Origin: JBJKSO01 sp046703825
GTDB lineage: Bacteria > Chloroflexota > Dormibacteria > Aeolococcales > Bog-877
DNA length: 64,000 nt
Reading direction: 5' to 3'
Assembly (NCBI GenBank): GCA_046703825.1
Contig: JBJKSO010000115.1
Location: 18,885-82,884 of the forward strand
The translations under genes and the position numbers were made by a program. Below the pieces are notes generated by a model. The model made no database searches and was not told where the DNA came from. It worked only from the letters and a program-made list of their open reading frames with translations. Below, one piece after another: positions 17,247 to 25,627 of the stretch. Each line of letters starts with the position of its first letter. Position 1 is the first letter of the stretch.

Positions 17247-18296
17247 ATGGCCGCCGGAACCAGGCCACGGCGCCGTCGCGCCGGGCTCGCGACTCACAAG
17301 ACGACTTTCTCATGGGGCCGGCACAAGACGTTGGCGTCTCTGTTGCTCGTGCTTGGCTTCGCCTTCTCTGGCCTCGCGGGCGCGGTTGCCTACTTTCTCC
17401 CTGCCATATCCGCCGCGGTCCAATCCACCGGCGGGAAGACGACCGGGCGCGCAGGGCAGAACAAGCTGCACCCGGCCAAGCTTGGAAGCGGCTCAACCAA
17501 CGCTGTGAGCAGCGGCAATTCTTTCACCGTGCTGCTGCTGGGATCCGACAACGACTCCAAGTTCGTCAGCAGCCACGTGCTCACCCAGACGATGATTTTG
17601 GTGCGGGTCAACCCGCAGAGCCATCAGGTGGTGATGCTCTCGATTCCCAGAGATCTGTGGGTGCAGCTCTCAACCGGCGGCTATGCCAAGATCGATGCCG
17701 CGTACTCGCTAGGGGGCGCCGCCGCTGCGATTCAGACGGTTGAAAACGACTTCCAGGTTCAGATCAACTACTGGGCCTGGATCGGGCTCGGCGGCTTGGT
17801 CAACCTGGTGAACCAGCTGGGCGGCGTCAACGTCAACGCCCAAATGCCGGTTCTAGACGACCAGTACCCCTACGATCTGACCGGCAGCAACCCGTACGCG
17901 TACGAGCGGATCGCAGTCCTCCCCGGTCCGCAGCGGCTCAACGGCACCAACGCGCTGGAATATGTCCGCTCTCGCCACGGCGACATCCTTGAGGACATAG
18001 CGCGTGCTCAGAAGCAGCAGCAGCTGCTGCTGGACATCAAGTCCGCAGCCAAAACGATGAGCCTGTTCGACGTGCCAAGAATAGCGGCGGCGCTGAATGG
18101 ATCGATAAAGACCGATATGAGTTTGACCCAGATCAATCAGCTGTTGCCGCTGGCCCGCGCGGTCACTGGTGGCAACGTCAAGCAGATCGTGCTCTACTCC
18201 AGCTACTACACCGGGCAGGTCATCAGCGGTCAGGACGCACTGGTTCCCAACTGGCCAGCGATCAACTCCCTGGTCTCCCAGTACTTCCCGGCGTGA
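17247..18296 (+). CDS. LytR-CpsA-Psr (LCP) family glycopolymer ligase
   Basis: Membrane-anchored phosphotransferase that attaches glycopolymers to peptidoglycan. A basic cytoplasmic start and one helix (residues about 30-55) precede the LCP domain. That domain has LLLGSDND, the Arg-rich pocket pieces LSIPRDLWV and YVRSRHGD, and RAQKQQQLL, all family hallmarks. The 349-residue length is normal. The start is ATG at 17247, 84 nt from the divergent fabI start. The next gene overlaps by 4 nt (GTGA), which links this enzyme to an exported beta-propeller protein. Confidence 0.93.
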   Translation: MAAGTRPRRRRAGLATHKTTFSWGRHKTLASLLLVLGFAFSGLAGAVAYFLPAISAAVQSTGGKTTGRAGQNKLHPAKLGSGSTNAVSSGNSFTVLLLGSDNDSKFVSSHVLTQTMILVRVNPQSHQVVMLSIPRDLWVQLSTGGYAKIDAAYSLGGAAAAIQTVENDFQVQINYWAWIGLGGLVNLVNQLGGVNVNAQMPVLDDQYPYDLTGSNPYAYERIAVLPGPQRLNGTNALEYVRSRHGDILEDIARAQKQQQLLLDIKSAAKTMSLFDVPRIAAALNGSIKTDMSLTQINQLLPLARAVTGGNVKQIVLYSSYYTGQVISGQDALVPNWPAINSLVSQYFPA

Positions 18297-19324
18297 AGTC
18301 GTTCCTCGCAGCGGTGGCGGCCATGGGACTGATGGCGATCTTCGGCCTGGTCATCTATTCGATCCTGGGAACGCTGCAGACCACCACCAACCACTCCCAC
18401 AATCCCACCAAGACCTCGGCGCTGATCTCTCTTCCCGGCAAGGTGGTGGTGGCCCAAAACGGATCGCTTTACCAGCTGCAAGGTCTGACCTTCACCAAGC
18501 TGTCCACGCCGCCCGGCTACTGGATGCAGGCATCGGTGGCCCCCAACGGCGACCTGGTGGCGGTTGACCGCACCAGCAGCTACTCCGACGTCTACTTGCT
18601 GAACTCCCAGGGCCACCAGGTGAGCCTGCTGCTGCAGGAGAGCGCGTCCCAGCTGCTCAACAACCACTGGGTCTTCTACCCCCGGGTGGCCAGCAACGGC
18701 ACCCTCTTCTACGCTTGGGACTGGCACGACCCCTACGCCAGCTACAACGTCGACTTCCAGATCCAGGCGGTGCCGCTCAACAATCCCGGCGCCAGCGCGA
18801 CCATCTGGAGCACCCCCAACAACTACCAGGGCGGGGACGTCGAGCCTGCCCCCCTCAGCAACGGCGGGGTGATCTACGCCAAGTACTACGTGGGCGGCTC
18901 TTTGGCCCCGAGCCCGGGCGCTACATACTCGATCCTCAGCTACGCCTCCTCCCCCTATGCCAACCCCGTCAACCTGACCACGGCATCCGAGAACTGCAGC
19001 CAGCCCTCCATCTCCCCCACCGGCACCGAGGTGGCCATGATCTGCACCAACGTCACCTTGCAGACCAGCACCATCGACATCGCCACCTGGAACGGGACCA
19101 GCCTGGGTACGCCCCAGGTGGTGGCGCCTGGACCGCTGGACGCTAGCCCCAGCTGGTCCCCAGACGGCAAGAGCCTCCTCTTCCTGAACCCCAGTCCAAC
19201 CAAGGCCTCCCAGTTCCAGCTGTTCTGGATCCCCAACGTGCTCGCCGCCCACCCCTCGGCACCCCGGCAGGTCACCCAGGGCCTCAACCTGGACGCTCTG
19301 TCCGCTCCGGTGTGGACCAGCTGA
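18293..19324 (+). CDS. membrane-anchored TolB-like beta-propeller protein
   Basis: 343 residues with one N-terminal transmembrane segment (about residues 5-23) and an extracytoplasmic domain of repeated beta-sheet blades. Repeats of the PD40 kind are visible: QPSISPTGTEVAMIC and SPSWSPDGKSLLFL, with weaker ones earlier. Such domains bind proteins or sugars; no catalytic residues are apparent. The GTG start overlaps the stop of the LCP gene, so the two are made together and this protein may act as partner or sensor of the glycopolymer ligase. Confidence 0.75.
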   Translation: MKSFLAAVAAMGLMAIFGLVIYSILGTLQTTTNHSHNPTKTSALISLPGKVVVAQNGSLYQLQGLTFTKLSTPPGYWMQASVAPNGDLVAVDRTSSYSDVYLLNSQGHQVSLLLQESASQLLNNHWVFYPRVASNGTLFYAWDWHDPYASYNVDFQIQAVPLNNPGASATIWSTPNNYQGGDVEPAPLSNGGVIYAKYYVGGSLAPSPGATYSILSYASSPYANPVNLTTASENCSQPSISPTGTEVAMICTNVTLQTSTIDIATWNGTSLGTPQVVAPGPLDASPSWSPDGKSLLFLNPSPTKASQFQLFWIPNVLAAHPSAPRQVTQGLNLDALSAPVWTS

Positions 19325-19331
19325 GGTCGAA

Positions 19332-22001
19332 CTAGCTGGGGGACGACCCCGGCACGGGAGACCGCCAGGGGTCGCTGAGCTCCCCTACCAGCAGCGCCAC
19401 CAGCGCTGTCCAGCCGGTCTGATGGGCGGCTCCATGGCCCCGCCCGTCCTCGCCGTCGAAGTACTCGCGGAAGAGCAGGCAGTCGTGCCAGCCGGGATCG
19501 GTCTGGAACTTCTCGCTCTCGCCGAAGACCGGCCGCCTCCCCCGCTGGTCGTTGCGGAATATGGCCACCATCGAGTCGGCCACCCGGTCGGCGATGGTGG
19601 TGAGCAAGGCCGGCCTTCCCTCTGGGCTGGGAAAGGGCTGAGTGAAGGAGCGGCCCAATCCCACCGCCAGCAGCCGCAGCGCCTGGATCAGCAGGTAGCT
19701 GGTCGGAAACCAGATCGGACCCCGCCAGTTGGAGTTGCCGCCCATGATGCGCTCCTCCGAGGTTCCCGGCTCGTAGCGCACCGGGGGCATGTCCGGCAGC
19801 AGACGGCTCCGGTAGGGCTGGTCCAGATGGAACCGCGAGAGCGAGCGTAGACCATGCTGCGAGAGGAATTCCGCGGGATCGAGCATGCTGGCGAGCAAGC
19901 GACGCAGCCGGTCGGGAGCCACCAGGGTCAGGCAGGCGTAGGGATCCTCGCTCCGTGCCCTGCGGTAATGGAAGGCTCCCGACCGGGCGGCCACCTCCAG
20001 CTGCCGCTCGATGCTCGGCACGCGGTCCAGGGTGTGCTGGTGCACCACCTCGCTGGCGACCATCGGCATGAGGCCCACCAGGCTGCGCACTTTGATCTGC
20101 TCGGTGCGGCCGTCCGGCAAGCGCAACCGGTCGTAGTAAAAGCCGTCCACCTCGTTCCACAATCCGCTGAGTCGTCCGGCCCCATTGAGCGCCTCCGCGA
20201 TGTGAACGTAATGCTCGAAGAAGTGCAGCGCCATGTCTGAGTATTGCGGCTCTTCCATCGCCAGCTCGGCTGCGATCCGGAACATTTTCACCGCGAACAT
20301 CCCCATCCACGCGGTGGCGTCGGCTTGGGCCAGCTGCGCCCCCGGCGGAAGGTGGCTGCGATCGACCGCCGAAATGTTGTCCAGACCGAGGAATCCGCCC
20401 GAGAAGATGTTCTGATCGCCCAAATCGCGCCGGTTAACCCACCAGCCGTAATCGAACAACAGCGCCAGGAAGGCGCGCTCCAAAAATGCGCGGTCGGGGA
20501 CGCCGGTGCGGTTGCGGTCGCGCACGTAGACGTGCCACACCGCCATCGCGTGCACTGGCGGGTTGCAGTCGCTGAAGTCCCACTCATAGGCGGGCAACTG
20601 ACCGTCCTCATGGATGTAGCGCGTCTCCAGCAATAGCATCAGCTGCTGCTTGGCCATCTGCGAGTCGATCGCCTCCAGCGCCAGGGCATGGAATGCAAGG
20701 TCCCAGGCCGCGAACCAGGGGTATTCCCAACTGTCGGGCATAACGATGACGTCGGCCGCCCTGAGCCGGCCCCATTCCGAGTTGCGCCCGCGTTGGCGCT
20801 CGGGCGGCGGTGGTGAGGCGGGGTCTCCAGACAGCCAGCGCTCGACGTCGTACTCGTAGTACTGCTGCGACCAGAGCAACCCGGACCACGCCTGCCGCTG
20901 GATCATCCTGTCCTCCGCACTGGCGTTGGCCGCGCAGGCATTGGAGTAGAAGCGGCGAGCCCGGGCGCGACCGCGGCTGAGCATCGCATCAACCTGGTCG
21001 GGACCGACCGCGGCGTCAGCAGTCCAGACGAGGCGGACCAGCCGCGACCCCCCGGGAGGGATCTTGAGGCGAAAGTGCGCTGCCGCCCGGGTGCCGGTCG
21101 CCTCGGGCCGACAGAGCCCAGGGTTGCCCGCCAGCACCGCTCTCGCGATGGCGTCCTTGGGATAGTCGGTGCGTGGGGGCTGGCCGAAGAGCGCCGGGGC
21201 GTCGGTCTCGTTGTCGCACATGAGCCACTCGAAGGCACCGGCCGCCTGCAGGCAATAGTCGCCGAGTTCGGGATGCGACAGGCTCACGCGGTCGGCGCGG
21301 GCCCTGAGGATCGCGGGAGGCGTCCCGCCTTCGTTCCACGCCCAGGTGTTGCGGAGCCAGACCTGGGGCAGCAGATGCAGCTCCCCCGCCTCCCGGCTGT
21401 GGTTGGTGACCCGAAACCGCCATCCCAAGATCGATGGTTTGGCCTTGCCGTACTCCACCTGGACAGACCAGTAGCGATCATCCTCGAAGTAGCCGAGATC
21501 GAGCAGATTGAGCTCTGGTCCCGGCTGGGAGTTACGGCGCAGGAGTTCCTCGTACGGAAACGCGGCCATCGGGTAGCGGTACACAGCGCGCAGGTAGCGG
21601 CCATCGGGCAGGGCGTCCAGGTAGTGCCAGTACTCCTTGACATCCTCGCCGTGGTTTCCCTGCGCGTTGCTGAGTCCGAACGCGCGCTCCTTCAGGCAGG
21701 CGTCCTGGCCGTTCCACAGAGCGAAACTCAGGCACACCCGCTGCCGGCGATCACAGACTCCGAGCAGACCGTCTTCCCCCCAGCGGTAGGCGCGCCTGCT
21801 TGCCTGCTCGTAGGGGAAGTAGCTCCAGGCGTCGCCGTCGGCGCTGTAATCCTCGCGGACGGTGCCCCACTGTCGCATCGACAGGTATGGGCCCCACAGG
21901 AACCAGTCCGCCGCCACTTGCCGCGGTTGCCGCCGGCCGCGCCGGAAGAGGGGGCGGGACGACGGCACCAAGCGATTGTCGCACCCCGGGCAGCTGCCCA
22001 A
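19332..22001 (-). CDS. GH63-like glucosidase (large bacterial 'glucosidase')
   Basis: 889-residue protein of the (alpha/alpha)6-barrel type. The sequences DSWEYPWFAAWDLAFH and later GGNSNWRGPIWFPTSYLL are typical of bacterial relatives of mannosyl-oligosaccharide glucosidase (GH63). There is no signal peptide, so it probably acts in the cytosol on an alpha-glucoside such as a glucosylglycerate or trehalose-like solute. I could not assign the acid and base residues by eye. The open frame starts at TTG 21999-22001, and an in-frame GTG eleven codons later is an alternative. It is the last gene of an operon after apbE, 24 nt downstream. Confidence 0.82.
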   Translation of the reverse strand: MGSCPGCDNRLVPSSRPLFRRGRRQPRQVAADWFLWGPYLSMRQWGTVREDYSADGDAWSYFPYEQASRRAYRWGEDGLLGVCDRRQRVCLSFALWNGQDACLKERAFGLSNAQGNHGEDVKEYWHYLDALPDGRYLRAVYRYPMAAFPYEELLRRNSQPGPELNLLDLGYFEDDRYWSVQVEYGKAKPSILGWRFRVTNHSREAGELHLLPQVWLRNTWAWNEGGTPPAILRARADRVSLSHPELGDYCLQAAGAFEWLMCDNETDAPALFGQPPRTDYPKDAIARAVLAGNPGLCRPEATGTRAAAHFRLKIPPGGSRLVRLVWTADAAVGPDQVDAMLSRGRARARRFYSNACAANASAEDRMIQRQAWSGLLWSQQYYEYDVERWLSGDPASPPPPERQRGRNSEWGRLRAADVIVMPDSWEYPWFAAWDLAFHALALEAIDSQMAKQQLMLLLETRYIHEDGQLPAYEWDFSDCNPPVHAMAVWHVYVRDRNRTGVPDRAFLERAFLALLFDYGWWVNRRDLGDQNIFSGGFLGLDNISAVDRSHLPPGAQLAQADATAWMGMFAVKMFRIAAELAMEEPQYSDMALHFFEHYVHIAEALNGAGRLSGLWNEVDGFYYDRLRLPDGRTEQIKVRSLVGLMPMVASEVVHQHTLDRVPSIERQLEVAARSGAFHYRRARSEDPYACLTLVAPDRLRRLLASMLDPAEFLSQHGLRSLSRFHLDQPYRSRLLPDMPPVRYEPGTSEERIMGGNSNWRGPIWFPTSYLLIQALRLLAVGLGRSFTQPFPSPEGRPALLTTIADRVADSMVAIFRNDQRGRRPVFGESEKFQTDPGWHDCLLFREYFDGEDGRGHGAAHQTGWTALVALLVGELSDPWRSPVPGSSPS

Positions 22002-22025
22002 ATCCGGTCTCCCCTGTTGGACGCC

Positions 22026-23000
22026 CTAGAGGACAAGCTCCGGCAGGTCGTCTCCCGCTGGCGGCCAGCCCCCAAGGTGCGCAACTTTGCCGCCGGCGCT
22101 CACCAGGCGCGCAGGAAGCCTGGCCTTGGCCAGCAGCGCGGCCGCCTCCCCGCCCGCCACGACCGCCGCGGTGGAAAAGACGTTGGCCAACGTGCAACTC
22201 GGGGCGGACACGCTGGCCGTCCGCCAGATCACCGGTGCCGCTCGACCGGTACGGGGATCGATCAGGTGATGCCGCTCCTCCCCCGCCTGCTGCCAGCGCC
22301 GGCGGACGGTCGACGAGGTGGCTAGCCCCGGGGCCACCAGGCGCACCGTTTGCCCGGGGGCCCTAGCGCCAGCTTCGTGGTCGTCGGCCACCCTCACGAC
22401 CCATCCCGTGGCCGGTTCCCGTCCGGCGACGGCGAGGTCGCCACCGAGACTGACCAGGGTCGGAGCTGAGGTGACGTCATGTATAGCGCGGGCGCATCTA
22501 TCGGCGCACCAGGCCTTGGCGGTGGCGCCCAGGTCCAGCTCCACCGGGGAATCCCAGCTGAGCCACCGGCCGTGTAGGTGCAGCTGCCGCCATCCCGGGC
22601 AGGGAGAGGGCGGCTCCAAGACTTGGCCGATCGCTTGCCCCTCTGCAAGTAGATCGAAGTCGCGATCGTAGCCGCTGGTCCGGAGGGCCCGGCCAACCGT
22701 CGGGTCGACCAGGCCGCCGGTGAGGCTCGCTCCCTCCAGCGCCAGCGCGACCAGCTCAGCCAGGCGGGGACTCAGCTCCCGCCCCCGCCCGGGACTGCGG
22801 TTGAGCCGGGAGAGCTCGGAGTCACGACGGAATCGGCTCGCCACCAGGTCGAGCGCCTCCAGCTCCCGATCGACGATCGGGAGCGCGCGCGCCAGCAAGT
22901 CGGCCGTGGTGGTGATGACCTGGGCCGTGGTCCCGAGCGCGGGGCGGCGCGCCGAACACAGCTGGGAGCCAACCGCAACCACCTGCCATGGCTGACTCAC
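22026..23000 (-). CDS. apbE: FAD:protein FMN transferase (ApbE family)
   Basis: Transfers FMN from FAD to a Thr/Ser of target flavoproteins. Family motifs: DPTVGRALRTSGYDR, LDLGATAKAWCAD, LVSLGGDLAVAG and HHLIDPRTGRAAP. No signal peptide or lipobox is seen, so it seems cytosolic, unlike most ApbE. In the metal-binding segment, usually AD followed three residues later by Thr, it reads TLANVFSTAA: the Asp is replaced by Asn while the Thr stays, which may weaken Mg binding. The GTG start lies 20 nt after the histidine kinase stop, so it belongs to that operon. No target with the DGxxT/S-type motif was seen nearby. Confidence 0.88.
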   Translation of the reverse strand: MSQPWQVVAVGSQLCSARRPALGTTAQVITTTADLLARALPIVDRELEALDLVASRFRRDSELSRLNRSPGRGRELSPRLAELVALALEGASLTGGLVDPTVGRALRTSGYDRDFDLLAEGQAIGQVLEPPSPCPGWRQLHLHGRWLSWDSPVELDLGATAKAWCADRCARAIHDVTSAPTLVSLGGDLAVAGREPATGWVVRVADDHEAGARAPGQTVRLVAPGLATSSTVRRRWQQAGEERHHLIDPRTGRAAPVIWRTASVSAPSCTLANVFSTAAVVAGGEAAALLAKARLPARLVSAGGKVAHLGGWPPAGDDLPELVL

Positions 23001-23020
23001 ACGTGACCCCCATCCGGAGC

Positions 23021-24559
23021 TCAGCGTCGGGCGCCGGTGCGGACCCTGCTTGGCGACTCCTCCGGCACCGTTGGGCTTTCGGTGCTCCGGGGCGAGGTGC
23101 TCCTCGCATTCCCATCGGGAGTTGGCGTCCCCGGTCCGTTCACCGGGCTCGGCAACTCCACGATAAAGGTGGCGCCACCACCGTCAGTGGGCTCCAGCCG
23201 GACCGATCCGCGATGGGCCGACACGATGGCGGCAACTATCGCCAGGCCCAGACCAGCGCCTCCACTCTCCCTACCACGGGCCGAGCCCGCACGCACGAAG
23301 CGCTCGAAGATCTTCCCCGCCAGCTCCGGCGGCACTCCGGGGCCGTGGTCGACCACCCGGAGCACGGCGGAGGCGCCCTGCTGAGCGACCGACACCTCCA
23401 CCTGGGTGCCCGCTGGCGTGTGGACCATCGCATTGCGGATGAGGTTGTTCAGCACCTGGCGGAGCCGCGGCTCATCCCCCATCGCCATCACCGGCGCCGG
23501 GGCGCTCACCCGGATCGGGTGACGGCGGTCCGCGACCGAGGCGTCAGCCGCCGCATCCACGGCCAACTCGGAGAGGTCCACCTGGCGGAGCTGCAGCGGG
23601 CGTCCCTCGTCCAAGCGCGCCAGCAGCAGCATGTCGTCCACCAGCGACGTCATCCGCGCCGATTCCGCCTCGATCCGGGTCATGGCGGTGGAGAGGTCCT
23701 CCGGGTTGGACCCGGCCCCGTGACGGAAGAGCTCGGCGTAGCCGCGGATCGAGCTGAGCGGAGTCCGCAGCTCGTGTGACGCGTCCGCGATGAACTGGCG
23801 CAGCTTCTCCTCGGAGGCCGCCCGGGCGCCGAAAGCCTCCTCGATCTGCCCCAGCATCTCGTTGAGGCTAGCGCTCAGCTGGCCCACCTCGGTGCTGGTG
23901 TCCGAGGTGTCGACCCGGCGGGAGAGGTCCCCTCGAGCAATCGCCTGCGCGGTGTGGCGGATTCGCTCCAAGGGCATGAGCCCGAGCTTGACCGTCCACC
24001 AGGCCAGCAGCGCAACCGTGCCCAGCACGACGGCACTGACCAGAACCTCGAGATTGCGAAGCTGGGCCAGGGTGGTGTTGACGTTGTTGAGCGGGGCCGC
24101 CAGCACGAGCACCACCGGCGTGCCTGGAGTCGCTCCCTGCCCGGGGGCCTCGAGCAGCTGGTACATCACCCGGTACTCAGCGCCGCTGTAGCAGCGACGG
24201 CTGACGTCAGCCGGGAAGCTGGAGGCGGTGGTGGTGAACTGCTGAGCGGCATTTGCGCCGTTGAACACGCTCTTGGGAAGTACCGGAGCAGGGGCGTTGT
24301 CCGGCCGGTAGCAGACGGACTGGAGCCCCTGGGACAGGGCGGTGCCGTGCGTCGAATACAGATTGCCCCAGACGCCGGACGGGAAGGCCCCGAATCGGGG
24401 CACCGCCCCTGAAGCAGCGAAGTTGTAGAGGATGGTGGCGGCGTCGCTGCTGCCACTGCTGAGCTGACCGTTCACCTGCTGGCTGAGCGACGACTGCAGG
24501 GCCAGGTAGGTGACCGCGTCCACGGCGGCCAGGCCGACGGCGACCATCGCCACCAGCAC
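23021..24559 (-). CDS. two-component sensor histidine kinase
   Basis: Domains in order: transmembrane helix, periplasm-side domain of about 150 residues with two Cys (SVCYRPD, RRCYSG) that may form a disulfide, second helix, HAMP, HisKA with phospho-acceptor FIADASHELRTPLSS, and HATPase (NNLIRNAMVHT, DHGPGVPP, GAGLGLAIV). The start is a problem: between 24730 and 24559 the frame has no ATG, GTG or TTG. The 24730 ATG would overlap the response regulator by about 140 nt, while GTG at 24559 trims the first helix slightly but fits operon spacing. The C-terminal ~40 residues are Pro/Thr/Ser-rich and disordered. Confidence 0.9.
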   Translation of the reverse strand: MLVAMVAVGLAAVDAVTYLALQSSLSQQVNGQLSSGSSDAATILYNFAASGAVPRFGAFPSGVWGNLYSTHGTALSQGLQSVCYRPDNAPAPVLPKSVFNGANAAQQFTTTASSFPADVSRRCYSGAEYRVMYQLLEAPGQGATPGTPVVLVLAAPLNNVNTTLAQLRNLEVLVSAVVLGTVALLAWWTVKLGLMPLERIRHTAQAIARGDLSRRVDTSDTSTEVGQLSASLNEMLGQIEEAFGARAASEEKLRQFIADASHELRTPLSSIRGYAELFRHGAGSNPEDLSTAMTRIEAESARMTSLVDDMLLLARLDEGRPLQLRQVDLSELAVDAAADASVADRRHPIRVSAPAPVMAMGDEPRLRQVLNNLIRNAMVHTPAGTQVEVSVAQQGASAVLRVVDHGPGVPPELAGKIFERFVRAGSARGRESGGAGLGLAIVAAIVSAHRGSVRLEPTDGGGATFIVELPSPVNGPGTPTPDGNARSTSPRSTESPTVPEESPSRVRTGARR

Positions 24560-24588
24560 CAGCAGCAGCCGCAGCCGGAGGGAGAAAC

Positions 24589-25287
<699 letters not shown>

Positions 25288-25336
25288 CGAGCTACTAGAT
25301 TGTCAGAGTGGGCTGGTCCATACCTGAGTTTTCCCT

Positions 25337-25375
25337 GGGAGCTCGCTGGGATTCCTGACGGATCGGGGAGCTCGC
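25337..25375 (-). promoter_or_regulatory. 10-bp direct repeat upstream of the response regulator
   Basis: GGGAGCTCGC occurs at 25337-25346 and again at 25366-25375, 29 nt start to start, about 50-90 bp upstream of the response-regulator start. Winged-helix regulators often bind direct repeats in their own promoter, but those are usually about 11 bp apart, so the spacing here is unusual. I could not identify a clear -10/-35 pair. Confidence 0.35.
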
Positions 25376-25447
25376 AACTCAAGGCAACGTCCAAGGGCCC
25401 TCTCAGCAACCTCACAGATCCCGGCGCCAAGATGTGAGCTACCGCAC

Positions 25448-25525
25448 AGGACCTAATCATTCCCTCAAGTTAGGTCCTATCTCCCTCCCCAAGAAGCGGC
25501 CCGGTTCCGGGCCGCTTCTCCTCTT
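25448..25525 (+). ncRNA. candidate small RNA 3' part: C-rich-loop hairpin plus terminator
   Basis: Two hairpins stand close together where no plus-strand gene precedes them. The first has a perfect 9-bp stem, AGGACCTAA (25448-25456) with TTAGGTCCT (25470-25478), and a 13-nt loop containing CCC. An unpaired C-rich stretch, CTCCCTCCCC, follows. The second is a terminator hairpin at 25493-25518. The response regulator lies upstream on the other strand and tRNA-Ala starts 144 nt downstream. A short transcript ending here is the simplest explanation. The 5' end is unknown. Confidence 0.4.
25493..25525 (+). terminator. Rho-independent-like terminator
   Basis: Perfect 12-bp inverted repeat GAAGCGGCCCGG / CCGGGCCGCTTC (25493-25504 and 25507-25518) with a two-base centre, followed on the plus strand by TCCTCTTT. 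The reverse strand has no T-run after the stem, so termination of a rightward transcript is favoured. Confidence 0.65.
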
Positions 25526-25627
25526 TAGGCCCCCCGGGAGCCACCCCGCTGGCTGCTCAGGTCAAGGAGCCGTCGGGAGGATCTGCTAGCCTACGTGCCG
25601 CGTACCGGGTCGATCCGGGTCGCGAGT

